DNA of 39,299 bases from NCBI GenBank assembly GCA_013042605.1, contig JABDPT010000189.1, forward strand, positions 1 to 39,299. The letters run 5' to 3'. Shown one piece after another: positions 8,575 through 15,495 of this stretch (position 1 is its first letter; the number at the start of each line of letters is the position of its first letter). The DNA comes from Paracoccaceae bacterium. Its GTDB lineage: Bacteria; Pseudomonadota; Alphaproteobacteria; Rhodobacterales; Rhodobacteraceae. The notes under the pieces are model-generated. The model made no database searches and was not told the DNA's origin. It saw nothing but the letters and a program-made list of their open reading frames with translations. A program made the translations under genes and the position numbers.

Positions 8575-8822
8575 GCAAAGACGACGACGCGCCCGAGATC
8601 TGGCGGCGGGACGAGATCGCCTCGCCCTGCATCAAGATCTGCGTCATCCACCCCGAAACCCGGCTTTGTGCGGGATGCCACCGGTCCATCGACGAGATCG
8701 GCCAATGGTCGCGCCTGACCCCCGAGGCCCGCGCGGCGATCATGGACGAACTGCCCGCCCGCGAGGCGCTGTTGCGCAAACGGCGCGGCGGGCGTGCGGG
8801 GCGGGTCACGCGGCGGGGGTGA
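8571..8822 (+). CDS. DUF1289 domain protein
   Basis: An 83-residue protein with the four-cysteine pattern of DUF1289: SPCIKICVIHPETRLCAGCHRSIDEIGQW. The cysteines probably bind zinc or a small metal cluster, but the function is unknown. The C-terminal tail is strongly basic (LLRKRRGGRAGRVTRRG), suggesting nucleic-acid contact. It overlaps ruvX by ATGA and is the last gene of the ccmI-ruvX operon. Family membership is recognised from the cysteine pattern and flanking W residue. Confidence 0.85.
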   Translation: MSKDDDAPEIWRRDEIASPCIKICVIHPETRLCAGCHRSIDEIGQWSRLTPEARAAIMDELPAREALLRKRRGGRAGRVTRRG

Positions 8823-9191
8823 GGGTTTTTGGGGACGGGAGCTGATGGAGAGCGGATCGTGTTGGACGGGCCCCTAGCAGGCGATAGAGCCTAGTACGGA
8901 GAAGGGCGGGTTTGAGCCCAATTCTCCCACCTTGTAAATTGCAGTATTTTGCGCCCGTAGCACACAATCGAGACCGCAGGCGGCCCACAGCCACCAATCG
9001 CATTGATCACTGCATTCTGCGGCGCGGCGTGGCAAGCTGCAATTGGTCCGGTGTCGGTGAACCCTGGCTTCGGGGAGGAGGGGAATTTTCAATATTGTTT
9101 GATCGGCACGACATAGTTGATTGTGGTCAATCCTTGAACAGAATTGACCACAATCAACTATGTCGTGCCGCCGACCTGCTATCCAACTGAA
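8823..9191. other. Intergenic region with drop in GC content
   Basis: About 370 bp between the DUF1289 gene and the acyltransferase. From roughly 8920 the sequence becomes noticeably AT-richer than the preceding genes. ORFs called here on either strand are mirror images of one another around the long inverted repeat and show no domain. The only structure I can support is that inverted repeat, annotated separately. Confidence 0.6.
9104..9170. repeat. Perfect 28-bp inverted repeat with 11-bp spacer
   Basis: The arm at 9104-9131 (starting CGGCACGACATAGTTGATTG) is the exact reverse complement of 9143-9170, with spacer CCTTGAACAGA. The match stops abruptly on both sides. It ends 21 bp before the acyltransferase ATG, so a transcript would carry a 28-bp hairpin next to the ribosome site. 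It could be a bidirectional terminator, a protein-binding palindrome, or ends of a collapsed mobile element. There is no U-run. Confidence 0.9.
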
Positions 9192-10466
9192 ATGACGAAC
9201 AAAACGGTAATAGGTCACGTGCCATCTGCGGTGAACGCCGGTGCTCAAAAGAATCCAATACCACCGAAAAGGCGCCGCGATCTGGATCTGATGCGGATGT
9301 TCGTTGTGTTCGGCCTGTTCTTTTTCCACTCGGCCAGAATATTTGACCCGACAGCTTGGTACGTGAAGAACGATCCGACCATTGAGCTTTTGGTTATCGC
9401 ACTGGGATTTGCCGCAACTTGGGCTATGCCGCTGCTGTTCGTCATTGCGGGAATGGGAATCTGGTTCTCGCTTCGGTCGCGAACGATGAGGGTCTTTGCG
9501 ATCGAAAGACTCCGCCGTTTGCTCGTGCCGTTGCTATTTGGAATTGCGGTGATCGTCCCGCCACAAATCTGGCTGCGGTTACATATTGATCCGACCTATG
9601 ATGAATCCTATTGGGCATTTCTACCGCGTTTTTTCGACATCCGATTGGATTTTGCGGATTTTCCCCTGTTTATCGGTTCGGACCCGACCGAAGGCCTGTT
9701 CGAACCCGCGCACCTTTGGTTTCTGATTGTGCTTTTTGTGTTCACATTCCTGCTTGCTCCTTTGATCTGGTTCTTGCGTCGGCCTATCGGCCTTCAGGTC
9801 ATCAATCGTCTGGCGGCACAGTCCAACAAGTTCTGGGTGATCGTCTTAGCAGGCCTTCCAATTGGACTTCTTGAGGCAGCCTACCCCTTTAATGCCCTGG
9901 ACGGCCTCGGCGGATGGGGTCGCTATTCCTTCGCGATATTTTTGCTGCTTGGGTACGTGCTGCCTGCTGATCGGAGATTTGGTCAAGCACTATTTCAGCG
10001 TCGCAAAACAGCGCTTTTCGCCGGCGTAATAACCTTCGTAGTCTTTGGGGCCCTGTTCGCATTCGGATCGGAACGTCCCGGCGCAAACATGATGCAGGAC
10101 AACGATATGATTAGTCTTGCCATGAGGCTGATCCGCGAGGTCAGTGGGTGGATCTGGATCGCCGCCATTTTGGGCTTTGCCGGTGCCTGGGGGCGACGAG
10201 ATCATGCTGCACCGTCAGCCACGCCCGATCCCGGTCGGATCGATCGTTTGGCAGCATACTTGTCCGAGGCAGTTCTGCCGATATATGTTCTTCATCAGAC
10301 AGTTATCGTTGCCGTGGGTTTCTTTGTGGTTCAACTCTCAGTCGCAGTGGTTTCGAAATACCTGATCATTTGCCTGACATCAGTAGTTGTGACTTTGGTG
10401 ATCTATGACGTTGCGGTTCGACGCAACCGCCTCTCTCGGTTTTTGTTTGGGATGAAGCCCCTCTAG
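9192..10466 (+). CDS. Acyltransferase family 3 (OpgC-like) integral membrane protein
   Basis: A 424-residue polytopic membrane protein of the acyltransferase-3 superfamily, which moves acyl groups onto exported glycans or other envelope molecules. The N-terminus RRRDLDLMRMFVVFGLFFFHSARIF carries the Arg and first-helix His typical of the family, and RVFAIERLRRLLVPLLFGI is the conserved basic loop. About ten hydrophobic helices follow. I start at the ATG at 9192 (MTNKTVIGH) rather than the TTG at 9144 inside the inverted repeat. Codon use is visibly more AT-rich than either neighbour, and it stands alone between core genes, so acquisition by transfer is likely. The acceptor is unknown. Confidence 0.8.
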   Translation: MTNKTVIGHVPSAVNAGAQKNPIPPKRRRDLDLMRMFVVFGLFFFHSARIFDPTAWYVKNDPTIELLVIALGFAATWAMPLLFVIAGMGIWFSLRSRTMRVFAIERLRRLLVPLLFGIAVIVPPQIWLRLHIDPTYDESYWAFLPRFFDIRLDFADFPLFIGSDPTEGLFEPAHLWFLIVLFVFTFLLAPLIWFLRRPIGLQVINRLAAQSNKFWVIVLAGLPIGLLEAAYPFNALDGLGGWGRYSFAIFLLLGYVLPADRRFGQALFQRRKTALFAGVITFVVFGALFAFGSERPGANMMQDNDMISLAMRLIREVSGWIWIAAILGFAGAWGRRDHAAPSATPDPGRIDRLAAYLSEAVLPIYVLHQTVIVAVGFFVVQLSVAVVSKYLIICLTSVVVTLVIYDVAVRRNRLSRFLFGMKPL

Positions 10467-10692
10467 CTACGAGTGTCAGCTTTAGGAATTCACCGTATCA
10501 ATTCGCAAGCTCAGCGAACAACCGAAATCCGGTCTCCGTACGGGTAGTTTGACCAGATCAAAGCAAACTGTGCAGTCGCGGCGAACGGCAGCAAAGTCCG
10601 CTTGGCCGCCGTTACCGCGCGGCGCAGCGAAGTTCCGCTTTCCGCGCGAAAGTGACACGCCAAACCGCCACTAGTAACGCTCCCTAGCCCCC
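10467..10692. other. Intergenic gap after acyltransferase
   Basis: This 226-bp gap between convergent genes carries only a 65-residue minus-strand ORF with no recognisable domain, and no convincing terminator. GC rises again toward 10600, marking the right limit of the low-GC patch. Confidence 0.4.
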
Positions 10693-11466
10693 TCACCCCC
10701 CAACCCACCGCTCAACCGCCATCTCCGGCCGGAAATACGCCACCATGCGCCCTACCGGGTCGGCTGTGGCGCCGGGCGCCCACGGGGCGATGCCGTGGAG
10801 GATGTGGCGGTGGAGGAGCAGCGCCTCGCCCGGGCGGGCGTGGAGGGGGACGCGGCGGCAGGTCTCAAAGCAGGCGCGCCGCGCGGCGTGGTAGGCGTCG
10901 GTGATGTCGATCTGCGGCCAGAGATCGGGCGGGTGCGGCGACAGCGCCCCGGCCAGCTCGGCCCCGATCACGCGGTGGCTGCCCTCCCAGACCACAAGCG
11001 GGCTGGCCTCGGGCGCGGCCTGCGTCAGCGGCAGGCCAAGGATGAAGCCATGCGCCTCGCCCAACCTGCGGCGGCGGTCGGGACCGTTGGGCAACAGGCC
11101 GTCGACATGGGCCGCGTCGCGGGTGGCACGATAGCGGGCGGCGGCGTCGGTTTCGCCCGGATCGCGGCGCGGATAGCCGGGATATACGACCGAGACCTGT
11201 GCGGCGTCCCATGCGGCGGGCAGATCGCCAGAGGCGGCAAGCGCGTCGATGGCCGGACCGGCCAGCGGGGTGCCACCGATCCCGCCGCCCGGGTCGTTGG
11301 GCAGGATGTTCACCCCTGCAAACCACGTGCCGCCGTGGCGCAGCCATTTGGCGTTGGCGGGGTCGGCGATCGCGGTCTCTGCGACGCGCCGGGCCGCGCT
11401 CGCCCAGGCGACAGAGCGGGCGTCGGCATCAAAGCGTTGCCAACCGCGCGCCTCGGCGTCGGTCAT
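10693..11466 (-). CDS. Phytanoyl-CoA dioxygenase-like (2OG-Fe(II)) protein
   Basis: A 257-residue protein resembling the phytanoyl-CoA dioxygenase (PhyH) superfamily of iron- and 2-oxoglutarate-dependent oxygenases. RDAAHVDGLLP provides an HxD iron-ligand pair. LLLHRHILHGIAPWAPG supplies the distal His, with an Arg (GRMVAYFRPE) in the place expected for 2-oxoglutarate binding. SPLVVWEGSHRVIG lies between them. Its start overlaps the dusA stop by ATGA, so the two genes are co-translated. That pairing suggests a role linked to RNA or to cell maintenance, but the substrate cannot be inferred from sequence. Confidence is good for the fold, low for a specific reaction. Confidence 0.7.
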   Translation of the reverse strand: MTDAEARGWQRFDADARSVAWASAARRVAETAIADPANAKWLRHGGTWFAGVNILPNDPGGGIGGTPLAGPAIDALAASGDLPAAWDAAQVSVVYPGYPRRDPGETDAAARYRATRDAAHVDGLLPNGPDRRRRLGEAHGFILGLPLTQAAPEASPLVVWEGSHRVIGAELAGALSPHPPDLWPQIDITDAYHAARRACFETCRRVPLHARPGEALLLHRHILHGIAPWAPGATADPVGRMVAYFRPEMAVERWVGG

Positions 11467-12464
11467 GCAGCCTGAGCCTCGGGAACCAGCGCCAGCGCCT
11501 CTTCCACCACCTCCGGCCCGGCACCGGGACGATGCGCGTTCTCCGACAGGTGCCGACGCCAGGCCCGCGCGCCCGGCTGGCCCGCAAAGAGGCCCAGCAT
11601 GTGCCGCGTGACCGATTGCAGCCCGCCGCCTTCGTCCAGATGCGCGCGGATATAGGGCAGCATCGCAAGCGCAACATCGCGCGGGGTGCGCGCGGGGTGT
11701 GTGTCGCCGAAAATGCGCCGGTCGGCCTGCAAAAGGATGTCGCTGGGCGTGTGATAGGCCGCGCGCCCGATCATCACGCCGTCAAGACCGGCGGCCAGAA
11801 ACGCCTCGGCCTGATCAAGCGAGGTGATGCCGCCATTGACCGAGATATGCAGGTCGGGGAACGCCTCTTTCATCCGGTGCACCAGCGGGTAGTCGAGCGG
11901 CGGGATATCGCGGTTTTCCTTGGGGCTGAGCCCCTGAAGCCAGGCCTTGCGCGCGTGAATGGCGACGCGGGCCACGCCGGCATCACGAATGCGCGACAGG
12001 AAATCGGGCAAGACGACCTGCGGGTCCTGATCGTCGACGCCGATCCGGCATTTCACGGTGACCTCGACCGGGCAGGCCGCGATCATGGCCGCGACGCAGT
12101 GGGCGACTAGATCGGGTTGCTCCATCAAAACCGCCCCGAAGCAGCCCGATTGCACACGATCGGACGGGCACCCGATATTGAGGTTGATCTCGTCATAGCC
12201 CGCCTCGGCCCCCAGAACCGCCGCCTCGGCCAGTTCAGCGGGATCCGAGCCGCCAAGCTGAAGAGCCACGGGATGCTCGGCCGCATCGAACCGCAAGAGA
12301 TGCAGCGCCCCACCCCGTACGAGCGCGGGGGCGGTGACCATTTCGGTGTAGAGAAGCGCATTGCGGCTCATCAAGCGGTGGAGATACCGGCAATGCCGGT
12401 CGGTCCAGTCCATCATGGGCGCAGTGGACAACCGCGCGGCCTCGGTGGCTGCGTTCAAGGGCAT
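11463..12464 (-). CDS. dusA: tRNA-dihydrouridine(20/20a) synthase DusA
   Basis: FMN-dependent enzyme reducing uridine to dihydrouridine in the tRNA D-loop. The 333-residue TIM-barrel protein shows LSTAPMMDWTDRHCRYLHRL at the start, INLNIGCPSDRVQSGCFGA with the catalytic Cys, VTVKCRIGVDDQD, HARKAWLQGLSPKENR, and NGGITSLDQAEAFL plus GVMIGRAAYHTP for phosphate binding. The length is complete. Its first 56 bp and upstream region are duplicated at 24650-24821. Since dusA 5' ends are established integration targets, the present 5' end may have been supplied by a mobile element while keeping the frame intact. Confidence 0.93.
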   Translation of the reverse strand: MPLNAATEAARLSTAPMMDWTDRHCRYLHRLMSRNALLYTEMVTAPALVRGGALHLLRFDAAEHPVALQLGGSDPAELAEAAVLGAEAGYDEINLNIGCPSDRVQSGCFGAVLMEQPDLVAHCVAAMIAACPVEVTVKCRIGVDDQDPQVVLPDFLSRIRDAGVARVAIHARKAWLQGLSPKENRDIPPLDYPLVHRMKEAFPDLHISVNGGITSLDQAEAFLAAGLDGVMIGRAAYHTPSDILLQADRRIFGDTHPARTPRDVALAMLPYIRAHLDEGGGLQSVTRHMLGLFAGQPGARAWRRHLSENAHRPGAGPEVVEEALALVPEAQAA

Positions 12465-12580
12465 TCAGTGGTCTCCTTGGGTCCGCCGGCACTAGGGACG
12501 GAACCACGGTGCACACCATACGCACACGAAGGATAATCTGCCACCCTGCCCCGCGCAAAGACAAGCGAACGGCGGTGATT
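12409..12580. repeat. dusA-proximal copy of island-flanking repeat (putative att-containing)
   Basis: This block covers the first 56 bp of dusA and about 115 bp upstream. It aligns without net indel to 24650-24821. I count 46 of 56 identical positions in the coding part, and the strings TCTCCT, GATAATCTGCCACCCT and CGGCGGTG are conserved upstream. The similarity begins abruptly at TCCATCAT within codons 17-19 of dusA, the likely crossover zone. Confidence 0.75.
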
Positions 12581-12744
12581 GCGCGGAATCTTAAGAGGAG
12601 CAAAGGCAGTGGGCTCCTTGGCGGTTCTGTCCGACCCTCCAGAAGTCGAGAGCAACAAATTGGTCTGTGTAGGCGCTGGAAGGGATGGGTCTGACGTCGG
12701 GCTTTCTCTGTTCTCAACTCCCTCGAGCAAAGATGTACACTTGA

Positions 12745-12776
12745 GCCCGCCAGCAAGGCGGGCGCGCAGGTTTTTT
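12745..12776 (+). terminator. Hairpin followed by T6
   Basis: GCCCGCC (12745-12751), loop AGCAA, GGCGGGC (12757-12763), then GCGCAGG and six T residues. The stem is perfect, but seven bases separate it from the T-run, so efficiency is uncertain. No clear plus-strand gene ends just before it. Confidence 0.4.
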
Positions 12777-12779
12777 GCA

Positions 12780-13136
12780 TCACGCGGCCTTATTCCACGC
12801 CCTTCGGCCGTCGCCGGAGCGTAGAATGCCGCGAAGTCGCGCAGCTTGCGTCCGAGGGCTCGTTGCACGCAATTGCCTTACGTTTCGTTCGTCGAACATC
12901 TGCCGGCGGACTTCGGTAAAGACACCCGCCAGAAGCGATCTGTCAAGTTCGGTGAGCACGGCGTAGAACTGATCGAAACTGATCCTTGCTATCCATGAGA
13001 ATAGATAGGGCTGCAGGGAACGCTCGGCCTGCTTGCACCGCGAAGGCCTCGTCCACTCCATAAAGTAGTCGCTTCCGGTTAGGAGAACCCAACCAATCAT
13101 CTGCGCTCGCACGAAGCGAGGCTGGATATTGGTCAC
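12780..13136 (-). CDS. Doubtful ORF, possible gene remnant
   Basis: A 118-codon ORF starting with GTG (MTNIQPRFVRAQMIGWVLL...) without a good ribosome site. The middle part (FDQFYAVLTELDRSLLAGVFTEVRRQMFDERN) looks protein-like and helical, but I recognise no family. An overlapping ORF in another frame on the same strand (12943-13287) suggests that the region may have suffered frameshifts. It lies in the decayed left end of the island. Confidence 0.2.
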   Translation of the reverse strand: MTNIQPRFVRAQMIGWVLLTGSDYFMEWTRPSRCKQAERSLQPYLFSWIARISFDQFYAVLTELDRSLLAGVFTEVRRQMFDERNVRQLRATSPRTQAARLRGILRSGDGRRAWNKAA

Positions 13137-13240
13137 CGAACCGAAGTCCGTCCCCGATGTAGGGAAGAGGATGCCGACCGAACCTCACGCGCGGCTCTTC
13201 CTCGAGGACGCCATCTGGGGCGGGTTGCGGGATATACCGG

Positions 13241-13327
13241 TCACTTCGCGTCTTTGTTTCGCCAATCGTTGGCCAGCGCCCGTCCAATGCCGCGACTGGC
13301 GCCGGTGTTCAGAAATCCGGCGGTCAT
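13241..13327 (-). pseudogene. Truncated short-chain dehydrogenase (SDR), N-terminal fragment
   Basis: From the ATG at 13327 the minus strand reads MTAGFLNTGASRGIGRALAND and stops after 28 codons. TGASRGIGRALA is the classical SDR cofactor-binding TGxxxGIG motif, so this is the first strand and helix of an NAD(P)-dependent dehydrogenase. The remainder (about 220 residues in a normal SDR) is missing and no continuation is evident in other frames. The ATG overlaps the stop of the upstream SRPBCC gene (ATGA), showing that it was once the last gene of the cupin-ArsR-SRPBCC operon. Too short for the ORF track. Confidence 0.75.
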
Positions 13328-13758
13328 TGTCCGCCACCCTTGGCCTGGTTGCGCAACGAACGGATGTGCTCGTCCCAACCAGAATCCAGCGCCATCACCA
13401 GAGGCAGGGACGTCTCGCCAGCCGCGGCGGCGATGCCGCTATGCGTCAGTGTCAGCCGCGTGCCACCTGGCACCGCTTCCAACTGCCATTCCACACGGGT
13501 CTCATTGCCGTTGAATGGGGCGATCTCGAAGGTGTGAACCAAGCGGGTCGGGGCCTCGGCCACCAGGACCTTTCCCCAGATCTGGCGTACTTTCACGCCG
13601 TCATGAGCCGTCCGGTAGCATTCGAAGGCTTCGCCTGCGACCAGGTTCGCCTTGGCCGGATGAAACCAGGTGCCCAGCTTGTCCTTGTCGGTCAGGAACG
13701 TCCAAACCGTTTCCAGCGGCACATCGAAATAGGCGGTCTTTACGATCTTATCATTCAT
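13324..13758 (-). CDS. SRPBCC (AHSA1-like) family protein
   Basis: A 144-residue START-like helix-grip protein beginning MNDKIVKTAYFDVPLETVWTFLTDKDKLGTWFHPAKANL. Such proteins bind small hydrophobic ligands in a deep cavity. VEWQLEAVPGGTRLTLTHSGI is the usual second half, followed by the closing helix GWDEHIRSLRNQAK. The track gives 164 residues from 13818. I prefer the ATG at 13758 because the first 20 residues (DDWMPCRTRSATKPNRKKQ) overlap the ArsR coding end in another frame; it overlaps the regulator stop by eight bases. ArsR-SRPBCC pairs are widespread and generally involve autoregulated small-molecule responses. Confidence 0.85.
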   Translation of the reverse strand: MNDKIVKTAYFDVPLETVWTFLTDKDKLGTWFHPAKANLVAGEAFECYRTAHDGVKVRQIWGKVLVAEAPTRLVHTFEIAPFNGNETRVEWQLEAVPGGTRLTLTHSGIAAAAGETSLPLVMALDSGWDEHIRSLRNQAKGGGQ

Positions 13759-14083
13759 CTGTTTTTTCCTGTTCGGTTTCGTTGCGGATCGCGTCCTGCA
13801 AGGCATCCAGTCGTCCATCCCAGAACTGGCTGAAGTATTCGACCCAATCGGAAACTGCCTGCAGCGGCTCGGGGCTGAGACGGTTGATGCGTTCCCGCCC
13901 CTGCGGCCATGCGGTGACCAAACCGCCCTCTTCGAGGATAGTGAGGTGCTTCTTCACTGCCGTGCGGGTGATTTCGAAGCGGTTGCAAACCTCGCTCACC
14001 GTCATGTCCCGATTGGCCAGCAGGACCAGAATGTCGCGCCGGGTCGGGTCGGCAAGGGCGCGGAACGCGCCCTGTAGGCTCAT
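13751..14083 (-). CDS. ArsR family transcriptional regulator
   Basis: A 110-residue winged-helix repressor-like protein: MSLQGAFRALADPTRRDILVLLANRDMTVSEVCNRFEITRTAVKKHLTILEEGGLVTAW, followed by RERINRLSPEPL in the wing and a C-terminal helix (WVEYFSQFWDGRLDAL). It lacks the metal-binding Cys pairs of arsenic or zinc sensors and matches the ArsR subgroup paired with SRPBCC proteins. The start at 14083 overlaps the cupin gene stop (ATGA); the much longer track ORF runs through the cupin gene in another frame. It is the second gene of the operon and probably binds the two palindromes at 14519-14559 to repress its own transcription. Confidence 0.88.
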   Translation of the reverse strand: MSLQGAFRALADPTRRDILVLLANRDMTVSEVCNRFEITRTAVKKHLTILEEGGLVTAWPQGRERINRLSPEPLQAVSDWVEYFSQFWDGRLDALQDAIRNETEQEKTDE

Positions 14084-14502
14084 CGCTGCACCAGGTTGAA
14101 GTCGAATGCTCCATCCTGATACAGGAATGCAACGCATGGCGTGTCCGAGACGCAGGCGCTGACATGCGGCATCCCGCCGGGGATCATGTAATAGGAGCCG
14201 GGACCTATGGGCTGGCGCTCCGACGGCTCCATATCGACTGTAGTGTGCAAAAACGTCCCCGCTATGACGATGCCGTACATGTTTGCCGTCTTGACATGCT
14301 CTGGGCTGGCCAGCCCGGCGGGGAGCCGGACCATCGCCATGTATTCGCCATTGAACCGGTCGCCGTCGAGCGCGGCAAAGGCGGCGCCCTCCGAGGTGGC
14401 CTGCCAATCCAGAACGTCAGCGGGCAGACTGACAATATCTCCTGCGTCAACTGCAGAGGCGGAAACCGCGAGCGCGGCGATCGTTGTGATTATGCTTTTC
14501 AT
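14080..14502 (-). CDS. Exported cupin-fold protein
   Basis: A 140-residue protein with a Sec signal peptide (MKSIITTIAALAVSASAVDAGD, cleavage likely after the Ala-Val-Asp-Ala segment). One cupin-like beta-barrel follows: FNGEYMAMVRLPAGLASPEHVKTANMYGIVIAGTF, then PIGPGSYYMIPGGMPHVSACVS. The His residues in SPEHVK and GMPHVS sit where cupin metal ligands occur, so metal binding is likely. It is expected in the periplasm; its reaction is unknown. It leads an operon with ArsR, SRPBCC and the truncated SDR, and its promoter carries paired palindromes. Confidence 0.72.
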   Translation of the reverse strand: MKSIITTIAALAVSASAVDAGDIVSLPADVLDWQATSEGAAFAALDGDRFNGEYMAMVRLPAGLASPEHVKTANMYGIVIAGTFLHTTVDMEPSERQPIGPGSYYMIPGGMPHVSACVSDTPCVAFLYQDGAFDFNLVQR

Positions 14503-14516
14503 CAGGATTCCCTTTA

Positions 14517-14567
14517 TGACACCTTATGGTGTTAAATCTTTAACAACACCAAAAGGTGTCATGTCAA
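14517..14567 (-). promoter_or_regulatory. Promoter with two ACACC-N4-GGTGT operators
   Basis: Two palindromes, ACACC-TTAT-GGTGT (14519-14532) and ACACC-AAAA-GGTGT (14546-14559), lie 27 bp apart directly upstream of the cupin gene. On the minus strand TTGACA (14567-14562) overlaps the distal site as a -35 candidate, and the AT-rich spacer between the palindromes would hold the -10. The likely ligand is the ArsR protein encoded in the operon; this is inference from position and symmetry. Confidence 0.75.
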
Positions 14568-14833
14568 CAGGATTCACGAGACCGCGCTCGCACAATTTCG
14601 TGTAAGGCACGTCGTCGAAGCGTTACGACTGGACACCGTGGGGCGAGGCGCGATGTTGCTAAGCCGTCCGTTAAGGCAAGCAAGCGAGCGCAAAATGACG
14701 CGGGCCGATCACGTCGTATTCCTGGCGGGTTTGGCGCGGATCGAGAAAGTCTCCGAGCGGCTCGAGACCCTGCGCCATGGGGCGGTGGAGACAAGACGCG
14801 GACGATGTATGGCCACGTACGCTTCGACCTACT

Positions 14834-15406
14834 TCACCAGCGCTGATCCAAAAGCGCGGTCCCTCGCTTTCCTGCATCGAGAATCGTGTCTGAAAGCTCC
14901 CGGCTTTTGGCTAAGCGGGCGAGTGTGATCGTGCCCAGAAGCAATGCCATGGTTGCTACACCCTTGTCCGTAGCCCCGCGTTCGCCGGCGGTGAGCAGCC
15001 GGGCCATGCGTTCGACGGCGTACAATGCTTCAGCATCGGCTGCGCCGTCGAGACGGGCTATTTCTGCGCCCATGGCGGCAAGCGGGCAGCCTTCACTGCG
15101 ATCCTCCACATGCTCCGCCGAAAGGTAGCGCGTAACGTAATGGTCGCGGGCGGCAGCTTGTTCCGGACCGGCAGGTGCCGCCTCAACCACTGACAACACC
15201 TCGTCCACCGCATGTCTGAAAGCTGCGGCGACCAAGGCATCCTTGGATGCAAAATGCCGGTAGAAGCCGCCATGAGTCAGCCCTGCGGCCTTCATGACAT
15301 CAGCGACGCTGGTCGTTTCGATCCCGCGCTCTCGGAAAAGCCGCGAGGCCGCCTTCAGGATGCGCTCGTGGCTCTTCTGTTTTTCTTGCGCTGACATTCT
15401 TGGCAT
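14834..15406 (-). CDS. TetR family transcriptional regulator
   Basis: A 190-residue TetR-type repressor. The N-terminal helix-turn-helix is canonical: SHERILKAASRLFRERGIETTSVADVMKAAGLTHGGFYRHFASKDALVAAAF. The C-terminal ligand domain shows CPLAAMGAEIARLD and a final helix (ARLAKSRELSDTILDAGKRGTALL). The start could be M1 at 15406 or MSAQEKQK three codons later. It is divergent from an NmrA-like gene, 89 bp away, and regulators in this position normally control the divergent enzyme operon. The 250 bp downstream (14584-14833) hold no supported gene. Confidence 0.9.
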   Translation of the reverse strand: MPRMSAQEKQKSHERILKAASRLFRERGIETTSVADVMKAAGLTHGGFYRHFASKDALVAAAFRHAVDEVLSVVEAAPAGPEQAAARDHYVTRYLSAEHVEDRSEGCPLAAMGAEIARLDGAADAEALYAVERMARLLTAGERGATDKGVATMALLLGTITLARLAKSRELSDTILDAGKRGTALLDQRW

Positions 15407-15424
15407 CGGGTCTGCCTCCGGGGC

Positions 15425-15479
15425 TTGACAGTTTGGATTTTGATTATCATCTATATTTTAAGATTACAATTAACATCTA
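15425..15479. promoter_or_regulatory. Divergent tetR/NmrA promoter with direct repeats
   Basis: A short, very AT-rich patch in GC-rich surroundings. ATTATCATCTA (15443-15453) and ATTAACATCTA (15469-15479) differ at one position and are spaced 26 bp apart. A TTGACA at 15425-15430 could be a -35 for the plus-strand operon. The repeats are candidate TetR operator sites. Confidence 0.6.
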
Positions 15480-15495
15480 AATGGAGCGCCTCCCG

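Larger units (their letters stand above)
12465..13240. other. Gene-poor left end of island
   Basis: Roughly 780 bp between dusA and the SDR fragment without a convincing intact gene. It contains the dusA upstream repeat (to ~12580), a hairpin-T6 element at 12745-12776, and a 118-codon minus-strand ORF of doubtful reality. Overlapping ORFs on both strands have irregular composition, as expected of decayed sequence. I see no integrase motif here. Confidence 0.5.

Noticed and set aside
8912-9329. Overlapping ORFs on both strands sharing RHDIVDCGQ and RIDHNQLCRA
   Set aside because: The shared peptides result from reading both arms of the 28-bp inverted repeat, not from duplicated genes.
12455-12868. 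137-aa minus ORF upstream of dusA
   Set aside because: It overlaps the dusA start and repeat region, has irregular Arg/Pro/Ser-rich composition, and shows no integrase motif.
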